Positions 6,307 to 12,433 of a stretch of 16,536 nt of DNA are shown here, piece after piece (position 1 is the stretch's first letter; every line of letters begins with the position of its first letter). A program made the translations under genes and the position numbers. The stretch is taken from assembly GCA_934408705.1 (NCBI GenBank), contig CAKRVL010000060.1, forward strand, positions 1 through 16,536. The letters run 5' to 3'. The notes below the pieces were generated by a model. The model was not told the origin of the DNA, did no database searches, and worked only from the letters and a program-made list of their open reading frames with translations. This DNA is from an uncultured Blautia sp. (GTDB lineage: Bacteria > Bacillota > Clostridia > Lachnospirales > Lachnospiraceae).

Positions 6307-7890
6307 ATGAAAGGTCTCAGCCAAAAAATATATCTGGAACTCCCTCTCCCAACAGAAGAGGATTCCCGCTCAGACCAGCAGCGTATCCTGGATGGATTGG
6401 CGGCAGCAGGTGTGGAGGAGAGGATTCACATGCCTGTCCACATTTTACGGCAGTTATACCCATTGCTGGATAACGCAAAGTGGAAAATAACCGTTTCCCT
6501 TGTCTGGAATGGGTACAACTGGGAAATTGCAGATATTGAGAGCGGGGACACTACTGCCCGGCATTACGGGCTGGCGGTAGACCTGGGAAGCACTACTGTA
6601 GTGGCAAGGCTTCTGGATTGCAATAGCAGCCTGATTTTGAAGGAAGTAAGCTGCTTTAATCGACAGATTAAATGGGGGACAGACATTCTGTCCAGGATTT
6701 TTTACTGTAAAGATAATAGAGAGAAGCTGGAAGAAGTGCGGCAGGCCACGGTGGAATCCATTGTGGAGTGCATGGATAAGCTGGGAGTACAGGCGGAAAA
6801 CTGCCTTTCTATGGTAGTCGCCGGCAACACTACCATGATTCATTTCCTTCTGGGAATGGATGCCTTCTGTGTATTTTATACCCCACATGCAGTTCACGGG
6901 GATGCCCCTGGATTTCAGCCTGCAAGAGAAATCGGCATTCCCATAAAGGGCTACGTCTATTGTTATCCGGCCAAGTCTAACTACCTTGGCGGAGATATTA
7001 CCAGCGGAATGATTGATACCGAATTATACAAGAAAGACGAGATCAGCGTTTTCTTCGATATCGGGACCAATGGTGAGCTGGTAATCGGAAATAAAGAATT
7101 CCTTCTCTGCGGCGCAGGGGCAGCAGGCCCGGCGCTGGAGGGAGGAGTGGTGCGCACCGGAATGCGGGCAGAGGCAGGGGCTGTTGATCAGGTGAAGATA
7201 AGAGATGGAAATATTTACGTGCATGTGATCGGAAGCCATGAGGAAGACTTAGGAAGTCATGAGAAAAATTCAGGTAATCATGAGGAATGCTCATCAGGCG
7301 AAGAACCCAGGGGAATCTGTGGTTCCGGCATTATTGACCTGATCGCAGAGCTCTTCCTGGAAGGCTGGATTGACATCCGCGGCAAGCTTTCCCCGGAAAA
7401 AAGCCCTCTTATTCAGGAGAGGGACAATCAGCTCTGTGTGGAATATGCCCCAGGGCTGTACTTCTACCAGAACGACATTGACGAATTTATCCGCACCAAA
7501 TCCGCTGCCCACACCATGGTAGAGATCATGCTCCGGGAATCAGGTCTTGAGCTAAGCCAGGCAGACCGCTTCTATGTGGCAGGAGCCTTTGGCAAACACG
7601 TATCCAAAGAGTCTGCCATCACCATTGGCATGTATCCCGATATGAATCGCGACCACATTATTAACGCTGGAAATTCCTCACTGGAGGGAGCCCAGAAGCT
7701 GCTCCTAAACCGGAGCCTCCTTACTGATATCGATCAGATTCTGGAAGAAATGGTTTATATTCAGTTCGCCGAAGTGGAGGATTTCCTGGAATTAATGGTA
7801 GCGGCGCAGGCTTTGCCGCACACAGATTATAAGCGGTATCCTACGGTTATAGAGAAGCTGAAGGAACGACAAAAAGATATAAAGTTATAA
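6307..7890 (+). CDS. RACo-like ASKHA-domain protein (reductive activator of corrinoid proteins, DUF4445), lacking the 2Fe-2S domain
   Basis: A 527-residue member of the RACo/RamA family. These proteins use ATP to drive one-electron re-reduction of inactive Co(II) corrinoid proteins in methyl transfer. It begins at the linker domain (YLELPLPTEEDSRSDQQRIL, residues 9-28). The ASKHA fold follows with DLGSTT (92-97), AGNTTM (172-177), GGDI (228-231), FFDIGTNGEL (249-258), CGAGAAGPALEGG (268-280), GICGSG (336-341) and the late VAGAFGKH segment. Full RACo proteins are over 600 residues and start with a [2Fe-2S] ferredoxin domain; no cysteine cluster or remnant is visible upstream. An AAAGGGCGTGATC site supports the ATG at 6307, so the short form looks genuine. 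Residues 309-329 are a tandem-repeat insertion. No corrinoid protein or methyltransferase gene is nearby, so its partner is unknown. It may activate a corrinoid protein with help from a separate ferredoxin, or have a diverged role. Confidence 0.85.
   Translation: MKGLSQKIYLELPLPTEEDSRSDQQRILDGLAAAGVEERIHMPVHILRQLYPLLDNAKWKITVSLVWNGYNWEIADIESGDTTARHYGLAVDLGSTTVVARLLDCNSSLILKEVSCFNRQIKWGTDILSRIFYCKDNREKLEEVRQATVESIVECMDKLGVQAENCLSMVVAGNTTMIHFLLGMDAFCVFYTPHAVHGDAPGFQPAREIGIPIKGYVYCYPAKSNYLGGDITSGMIDTELYKKDEISVFFDIGTNGELVIGNKEFLLCGAGAAGPALEGGVVRTGMRAEAGAVDQVKIRDGNIYVHVIGSHEEDLGSHEKNSGNHEECSSGEEPRGICGSGIIDLIAELFLEGWIDIRGKLSPEKSPLIQERDNQLCVEYAPGLYFYQNDIDEFIRTKSAAHTMVEIMLRESGLELSQADRFYVAGAFGKHVSKESAITIGMYPDMNRDHIINAGNSSLEGAQKLLLNRSLLTDIDQILEEMVYIQFAEVEDFLELMVAAQALPHTDYKRYPTVIEKLKERQKDIKL
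7231..7293 (+). repeat. Three imperfect 21-base tandem repeats inside the RACo-like gene
   Basis: Units at 7231-7251, 7252-7272 and 7273-7293 encode GSHEEDL, GSHEKNS and GNHEECS. The reading frame is kept because the unit is a multiple of three. The repeats sit between two conserved parts of the ASKHA fold, just before PRGICGSG, so they probably form a surface loop that expanded by slippage. Confidence 0.85.
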
Positions 7891-7923
7891 ACTGCTTTGG
7901 GATTTATTTTGATAAAAATTCAT

Positions 7924-7944
7924 TTTCAAATGGTTGATTTGAAA
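7924..7944 (+). terminator. Weak AT-rich hairpin after the RACo-like gene, possible terminator
   Basis: TTTCAAAT (7924-7931) pairs perfectly with ATTTGAAA (7937-7944) around a GGTTG loop. It is followed by TTCTTA rather than a real T-run. It is the only inverted repeat between this gene and the dgkA promoter, so it may act as a weak terminator in either direction. Confidence 0.35.
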
Positions 7945-8009
7945 TTCTTACAGCAATAATGAGAGAATTGTAAAAAATATCTAAATTTATAGTAATTTAT
8001 CACAAAATA

Positions 8010-8018
8010 TGCTATACT
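8010..8018 (+). promoter_or_regulatory. Extended -10 promoter of the dgkA operon
   Basis: TG at 8010-8011, one base, then TATACT at 8013-8018 make an extended -10 element. No good -35 is seen, as is common for this promoter type. It overlaps the ATG at 8009, which therefore cannot be the dgkA start. Transcription would begin near 8025, about 26 bases before the ATG at 8051. Confidence 0.55.
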
Positions 8019-8050
8019 ACTCCCAAACCAACAGACAGGAAGTGTACGAA

Positions 8051-8431
8051 ATGACAGAACCAAAGAAACCACCAATTACGAAAAGCTTCGGTTACGCATT
8101 CGAAGGAATCTTTACCTGCATTCGCAAGGAACGTAATATGAAGATACATTGTGTAATGGCAGTCCTGGTCGTGATCGCAGGATTCGTGCTGAAGCTTTCA
8201 GCTGTGGAATGGTGCATCTGCCTGGGATTGTTCGGACTGGTGATGGCATTGGAGCTGGTGAACACAGCAGTGGAAGCAGTAGTAGACCTTGTAACACAGG
8301 AATATAAGCCACTGGCGAAGATCGCCAAGGACACTGCGGCGGGAGCGGTTCTGATCGCAGCCATCATGGCAGCTCTGGCAGGACTTATCATTTTCGTACC
8401 CAAGGGACTTGTATTTCTGGGAGTCCTATAA
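8051..8431 (+). CDS. dgkA: Undecaprenol/diacylglycerol kinase, DgkA family
   Basis: A 126-residue integral membrane kinase. In Gram-positive bacteria the DgkA family mainly phosphorylates undecaprenol to undecaprenyl phosphate, the lipid carrier for peptidoglycan and surface polysaccharides. An amphipathic N-terminal region (SFGYAFEGIFTCIRKERNMKIH) precedes three membrane helices at about residues 35-54, 57-82 and 97-122. The family signature is intact: E68-L-V-N71-T-A-x-E75-x-x-V-D79, matching E69, N72 and E76 of the E. coli enzyme, where E76 coordinates the metal. The ATG at 8051 has AGGAAG 8-10 bases before it; a longer frame from 8009 would begin inside the promoter. The phasin-like gene follows 17 bases later, so the two are almost certainly one transcript. 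Its product would supply the carrier used by the priming transferase at 10894. Confidence 0.93.
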   Translation: MTEPKKPPITKSFGYAFEGIFTCIRKERNMKIHCVMAVLVVIAGFVLKLSAVEWCICLGLFGLVMALELVNTAVEAVVDLVTQEYKPLAKIAKDTAAGAVLIAAIMAALAGLIIFVPKGLVFLGVL

Positions 8432-8448
8432 AGAAAGGAGCACACACT

Positions 8449-8835
8449 ATGGAACTTGGAGAAGGCATTAAGAAATTATTACTTGCAGGAATCGGCACAG
8501 CAGCAGTGACCGCAGAGAAATCCAAAGAGGTTCTTGACGAACTTGTAAAGAAGGGTGAGCTCACTGTTGAGCAGGGTAAGGTTCTGAATCAGGAACTGAA
8601 GCACAATATTAAAGAGAGCGTGAAGAAGAACGTAAATGTAACATTTAAGCCGTCGGATCCTGATGAGCTGAAGGATGTTCTTGGTAAAATGACACCAGAT
8701 CAGCTTGCAGCGCTGAAGGAACAGATTACGAAGATGCAGGCCAAGGATGTGGATGCAGACGTAGAGAAAGCTGCAGAAGAAGCAGAGGAAGGTGAGGAAG
8801 CGAAGCAGGAATATGAGGACGATCCTCAGGAATAA
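8449..8835 (+). CDS. Phasin-like protein, partner of the UbiB-family gene
   Basis: A 128-residue, highly charged, helical cytoplasmic protein. The start (MELGEGIKKLLLAGIGTAAVTAEKSKEVLDELVKKGELTVEQGKVL) has the pattern of phasin-family proteins: a short hydrophobic helix, then an amphipathic coiled-coil with the E-L-V-x-K-G-E-L-T-x-E-Q-G turn. The C-terminal 40 residues are very acidic (EKAAEEAEEGEEAKQEYEDDPQE). Phasins coat polyhydroxyalkanoate granules, but no polyhydroxyalkanoate synthase is seen here, and in Firmicutes such genes often precede a UbiB/AarF-family gene, as here. A membrane- or lipid-associated accessory role for UbiB is inference. The ribosome binding site AAAGGAG lies 8 bases before the ATG. 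It is 17 bases after dgkA. Confidence 0.8.
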   Translation: MELGEGIKKLLLAGIGTAAVTAEKSKEVLDELVKKGELTVEQGKVLNQELKHNIKESVKKNVNVTFKPSDPDELKDVLGKMTPDQLAALKEQITKMQAKDVDADVEKAAEEAEEGEEAKQEYEDDPQE

Positions 8836-8860
8836 GAATAAGAATCTAAAAGGAATTTAT

Positions 8861-8901
8861 AAAGGCAGGACGAGGTGCAGCAGAGCACTGATCCTGCCTT
8901 T
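8861..8901 (+). other. Strong intergenic hairpin between the phasin-like gene and the UbiB-family gene
   Basis: AAAGGCAGGA (8861-8870) pairs perfectly with TCCTGCCTTT (8892-8901). An inner stem GTGC (8875-8878) with GCAC (8885-8888) encloses a 6-base loop. No T-run follows in either direction, so it is not a typical terminator. It ends about 19 bases before the UbiB ATG and is a candidate for message processing, stability or attenuation. Confidence 0.7.
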
Positions 8902-8919
8902 GTGGTAAGGAGAAAAGCC

Positions 8920-10569
8920 ATGGGTGAGACAGACGAAAAAGAAATAACAGGCGGACAAAATAAAGAAGAAAGTGCAGGCGGAAATGCCCGGAAAGAAAAA
9001 GAATCCGGCAGCTACAAGGAACGGTTGAAGGAAATCACAGCAGTCCTTCATAAGCATGCCATAACCAGAGGTGTATCTCCGGAGAAACTAAGGCTGATTC
9101 TTACTGATCTGGGACCTACATTTATTAAACTGGGGCAGATCATGTCCATGCGCTCTGATATTTTGCCCAAACGCTATTGTGACGAGCTGATGAAGCTTTG
9201 TTCTGACGTAGAGCCCATGCCTTTCAATGAAGTAGAAGAGGTTCTTGAGGAGGCTTTCGGCTGTCCCTGGCAGGAGGAATTCCAGCAGATCCGGAAGAAG
9301 CCCCTTGGCTCCGCATCCATTGCCCAGGTACACAGGGCTGTTCTGAAGACCGGAGAGGAAGTGGTGGTGAAGGTCCAGCGGAAGGGCATTTATGAAATCA
9401 TGGCCCGTGACATTGGACTTATGAAAAAAGCAGTCAAGCTTCTCCCGCCGGTAAGCATTAAGGAAGCCGTTGATCTGAATCTTGTGTTGGAAGAACTGTG
9501 GCGTGTTACCCAGGAAGAGATGAACTTCCTTACCGAAGCTGCGAACATGGAAGAGTTTTCCCGCAAAAACAAAAACGTAGCCTTCGTAAAAACTCCTATT
9601 CTTTACCGTGAATATACCACAGCCAATGTACTGACTATGGAATATATTGACGGAATCCCTATTGACGATAAAGAAACCCTGCTTGCAGGCGGGTATGATC
9701 TGGATGAAATAGGAAGCAAATTCGTAGACAACTTTATTAAACAGGTTATGGACGATGGATTTTTCCATGCAGATCCTCATCCAGGAAATGTAATGATCCA
9801 GGGTGGTAAAATCGTATGGATCGATATGGGCATGATGGGACGTCTGAATGACCGGGATCGTGAGCTGATCGGACAGGCTATTGAAGGTGTGGCATTAAAT
9901 GACATTGGCAAAATTCAGGATGCGGTGCTGGCACTGGGAGAATTCAAGGGGAAACCGGATATGAGCCGGCTTTACACCGATATCCGGGATCTTATGGCGA
10001 AATATGGAACAACAGATTTTGGGGAGATTGACATTGTAGAAATTTTGACAGACTTAATGGATGTGATGAAGGAGAACAAAATTGTCATGCCCCATGGTCT
10101 GACCATGCTTGCCAGGGGACTTACTCATATGGAAGGAGTTCTGGCAAAAATCAGTCCGGAGATCAACATGGTCCAGATCGCTGCAGCCCGCCTGAAAAGC
10201 AATCTTCTGGAGGATGGAAACTGGAAAAAACAGATGAAGGGAACCGGGAAAAAGCTGTATCGTTCCATGCTCCGTGCGGTGGATATTCCTTCTCTGGCAG
10301 CAGATTTTCTCCAGGGGTGTATGAAAGGCCAGACCAAGATCAATCTGGATCTCCACGCTTCAGACGATCTGGCGTGGCTGATGCGCCGCCTGATTCGGAA
10401 TATTGTGCTTGGACTTTGGGTTATGGCACTTCTTATCAGCTCCAGTATTATCTGTACCACAGATATGCGACCGAAGATGTATGGAATTCCTGTACTGGGC
10501 GTGATGGGATATCTGGGAGCCTTTGTGATCCTGATGTATTTGTTTATTAAACACTACATGAAAAAGTGA
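8920..10569 (+). CDS. UbiB/AarF/ABC1 protein-kinase-like family protein
   Basis: A 549-residue membrane-associated member of the atypical kinase family of UbiB and COQ8, ATPases that act on membrane lipid or quinone biology. The family hallmarks are present: the KxGQ motif FIKLGQ (K70-Q73) with MSMRSDILP; the nucleotide-loop variant PLGSASIAQVHRA; VVVKVQRKG with the ATP-site lysine; HADPHPGN at 283-290 as catalytic loop; and WIDMGMMG at 300-307 in place of the DFG motif. Two C-terminal membrane helices follow at about residues 500-520 and 526-545. The N-terminal 35 residues are charged and low in complexity. The ATG at 8920 is chosen because AAGGAG lies 8 bases upstream; an in-frame GTG at 8875 would put the start inside the 8861-8901 hairpin. 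No ubiquinone pathway is expected in such an organism, so the lipid target is unknown. It is probably the third gene of the dgkA operon. Confidence 0.9.
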   Translation: MGETDEKEITGGQNKEESAGGNARKEKESGSYKERLKEITAVLHKHAITRGVSPEKLRLILTDLGPTFIKLGQIMSMRSDILPKRYCDELMKLCSDVEPMPFNEVEEVLEEAFGCPWQEEFQQIRKKPLGSASIAQVHRAVLKTGEEVVVKVQRKGIYEIMARDIGLMKKAVKLLPPVSIKEAVDLNLVLEELWRVTQEEMNFLTEAANMEEFSRKNKNVAFVKTPILYREYTTANVLTMEYIDGIPIDDKETLLAGGYDLDEIGSKFVDNFIKQVMDDGFFHADPHPGNVMIQGGKIVWIDMGMMGRLNDRDRELIGQAIEGVALNDIGKIQDAVLALGEFKGKPDMSRLYTDIRDLMAKYGTTDFGEIDIVEILTDLMDVMKENKIVMPHGLTMLARGLTHMEGVLAKISPEINMVQIAAARLKSNLLEDGNWKKQMKGTGKKLYRSMLRAVDIPSLAADFLQGCMKGQTKINLDLHASDDLAWLMRRLIRNIVLGLWVMALLISSSIICTTDMRPKMYGIPVLGVMGYLGAFVILMYLFIKHYMKK

Positions 10570-10698
10570 GAAATCGGTAGAGATTTCCGTGCAGCATAAG
10601 CACTGGGAAAAAGTGGTGGAAAAAAGTGTAAAATTCTTATCATAAGTGGAGAAAATCACGAAAATTACCTAAAATAGGTGGAAAACCTAACTGTCAGG

Positions 10699-10727
10699 TT
10701 GACACGTTTAAAGACAGGTGCTATCTT
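10699..10727 (+). promoter_or_regulatory. Sigma-A promoter of the polysaccharide locus
   Basis: A perfect TTGACA (10699-10704), 17 bases, then TATCTT (10722-10727, 4 of 6). Transcription would begin near 10734 and give an unusually long leader of about 160 bases before the ATG at 10894. Confidence 0.65.
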
Positions 10728-10774
10728 ATTAAAAGACTGCATTGCAAAAAATGTCGAAATAAGAGAATATGGAA

Positions 10775-10809
10775 CCGCCGGCACATGGGATAAGTCCAAA
10801 TGTCGGCGG
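10775..10809 (+). other. GC-rich leader hairpin of the polysaccharide transcript
   Basis: CCGCCG (10775-10780) pairs with CGGCGG (10804-10809) and, after a two-base bulge, ACAT (10783-10786) pairs with ATGT (10800-10803). A smaller hairpin CCGGA-TAG-TCCGG follows at 10852-10864. No T-run follows, so these are not terminators. They do not match a riboswitch class that I can recognise. Confidence 0.5.
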
Positions 10810-10893
10810 GGATATATAAATTTAGATAAGTTATAAATATAAAGGATAAAACCGGATAGTCCGGAAAGGTATTTGGGGAGGGGAAAAGAAAAT

Positions 10894-12345
10894 ATGTATA
10901 GGAAGGATTCTGAGGGCTGGTTAAAGCACGCGGATTTCATTTTGTTGGATATGGTCTGCCTGCAGCTGGCATTTATTCTGGCGTATGCCTGCCGTGGATA
11001 TGGCTTTAACATATATGGAGATATTTTGTACCGGAATATGGCAATCTTCTTCGGTCTTGCAGATCTGGTGGTGATCTTTACTTCCGGAACTATGAAGAGC
11101 GTTCTGAAACGAGGTCATTACAGAGAATTTGTTTCTACATTGAAGAATGTGGCAGCAGTAGGCGCACTGGCAATTGCCTACTTGTTTATGATCCAGGAAG
11201 GACAGAGCTTCTCCAGAATGATTCTTTTCACTACAGTTGGAATTTACCTGGTGCTTACCTATGCCACAAGAGAAATCTGGAAGAATTTTTTACATAAAAA
11301 AATGGAAATCGGCGGAGATAAAAAGCTCCTGATCATTACGTCAAAGAAAGTGGCCAAAAATGTAGTGAAAAATATGCAGGAGAATAACTATGCCAGATAT
11401 TCTCTGGCAGGAGTTGTTGTGATTGATGATGACTGTACGGGAAAGCAGATCTGCGGCGTTCCTGTAGTCGCCGGTGAAAATGATGTTCCTATGTATGTAT
11501 GCCAGGAATGGATCGATGAGGTGTTAATAGTTATCCCTGATGAGCTTCCATATCCGGATCAGCTCATTGAAAGGCTTACAGAAACCGGTGTGACAGTTCA
11601 TCTGAACCTTGCAAAGATCACCAACAGAACCGGTAAAAGGCAGTTCGTGGAGAAAGTGGGCAATTACACAGTTCTGACAACAAGCCTTAATTATGCTTCC
11701 TTCGGTCAGCTGCTTGTGAAACGTCTCATGGACATCTGCGGCGGGCTGGTTGGCTGCATTGCCACCGGGCTTATTACTATATTCGTAGGTCCTGCAATTT
11801 ATATTGCATCTCCAGGCCCCATTTTTTTCTCCCAGGAACGAGTGGGAAAGAATGGCAAGAAATTTAAAATGTACAAATTCCGCAGTATGTATCTGGATGC
11901 GGAAGAGCGAAAAGCAGAGCTTATGGAACAGAACAAATTGGGCGACGGAAAAATGTTCAAAATGGACTTTGATCCCAGAGTAATCGGAAACCGGGTGCTG
12001 CCAGACGGAACACAGAAGACCGGAATCGGAGATTTCATCAGAAGAACCAGTCTGGATGAGTTTCCCCAGTTCTTTAATGTGCTGAAAGGAGACATGTCCA
12101 TTGTGGGAACAAGACCGCCACTGATTTCAGAAACCAATCTGTACGAGCCCAGACATAAGGCGCGTCTTGCCATCAAACCGGGAATCACCGGAATGTGGCA
12201 GGTAAGCGGAAGATCAGATATCACGGAATTCGAAGAAGTGGTGCGATTGGATAAGGAATATATTGAGAACTGGGATATTGGGTTGGATCTTAAGATATTG
12301 TTGAAGACAGTTGAGGTAGTGCTTAAGAAAGATGGATCGGTGTGA
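10894..12345 (+). CDS. Priming glycosyl-1-phosphate transferase of polysaccharide synthesis (WcaJ/CpsE type)
   Basis: A 483-residue membrane enzyme that moves a sugar-1-phosphate from a nucleotide sugar onto undecaprenyl phosphate, the first step of exopolysaccharide or capsule repeat assembly. The first 110 residues hold about four membrane helices. A Rossmann-like CoA-binding domain follows (about 135-260), and then the polyprenyl glycosylphosphotransferase catalytic domain from about residue 275. That domain has one membrane-associated helix (MDICGGLVGCIATGLITIFVG), SPGPIFFSQERVGKNGKKF, KFRSM (328-332), RRTSLDEFPQFFNVLKGDMSIVGTRPP with the key D388-E389 pair, and PGITGMWQVSGRS. All family motifs are intact. 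The ATG at 10894 follows a GGGAGGGG site; an in-frame TTG at 10873 lies before that site. The sugar handled cannot be read from sequence. It is the first gene of the polysaccharide locus. Confidence 0.93.
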   Translation: MYRKDSEGWLKHADFILLDMVCLQLAFILAYACRGYGFNIYGDILYRNMAIFFGLADLVVIFTSGTMKSVLKRGHYREFVSTLKNVAAVGALAIAYLFMIQEGQSFSRMILFTTVGIYLVLTYATREIWKNFLHKKMEIGGDKKLLIITSKKVAKNVVKNMQENNYARYSLAGVVVIDDDCTGKQICGVPVVAGENDVPMYVCQEWIDEVLIVIPDELPYPDQLIERLTETGVTVHLNLAKITNRTGKRQFVEKVGNYTVLTTSLNYASFGQLLVKRLMDICGGLVGCIATGLITIFVGPAIYIASPGPIFFSQERVGKNGKKFKMYKFRSMYLDAEERKAELMEQNKLGDGKMFKMDFDPRVIGNRVLPDGTQKTGIGDFIRRTSLDEFPQFFNVLKGDMSIVGTRPPLISETNLYEPRHKARLAIKPGITGMWQVSGRSDITEFEEVVRLDKEYIENWDIGLDLKILLKTVEVVLKKDGSV

Positions 12346-12404
12346 TGAGTCAATTGTCAAATGATTCATTGCGTTAAGATCTAGCATTAAAAATAGAAAG
12401 GGAA

Positions 12405-12419
12405 ATCTGGTAATCAGAT
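12405..12419 (+). other. Small palindrome before the fucokinase gene
   Basis: ATCTG (12405-12409) pairs with CAGAT (12415-12419), 14 bases upstream of the ATG at 12434. The gene's ribosome binding site is poor (AGAAG), so this hairpin may affect translation start. No T-run and no convincing promoter are seen in the 88-base gap. Confidence 0.3.
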
Positions 12420-12433
12420 ATTTAGAAGTAATT

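Larger units (their letters stand above)
10570..10893 (+). promoter_or_regulatory. 324-base regulatory region upstream of the polysaccharide locus
   Basis: No gene is seen here. It holds, in order: a small hairpin GAAATC/GATTTC right after the UbiB stop (10570-10587, no T-run); three GTGG(AG)AAAA-type direct repeats starting at 10616, 10646 and 10678; a perfect palindrome ACCTA-AAA-TAGGT (10667-10679); an inverted repeat AACCT/AGGTT (10684-10700) reaching the -35 box; a sigma-A promoter (10699-10727); and a leader of about 160 bases with two hairpins. No strong terminator closes the upstream operon, so some read-through is possible. Confidence 0.6.

Noticed and set aside
8009..8050. Longer dgkA start at the ATG at 8009
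   Set aside because: This ATG overlaps the extended -10 element; the ATG at 8051 has a binding site and gives the normal family length and residue numbering.
8875..8919. GTG at 8875 as start of the UbiB-family gene
   Set aside because: It lies in the inner stem of a strong hairpin; the ATG at 8920 has AAGGAG at good spacing.
10570..10587. GAAATC/GATTTC hairpin as terminator of the dgkA operon
   Set aside because: The stem is only 6 bp, AT-rich, and is not followed by a T-run on the + strand.
10873..10893. TTG at 10873 as start of the priming transferase
   Set aside because: It lies upstream of the GGGAGGGG site that serves the ATG at 10894.
12354..12382. TTGTCA followed by AGATCT as a promoter for fkp
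   Set aside because: The -10 is a poor match to consensus, and co-transcription with the upstream transferase is a simpler explanation.
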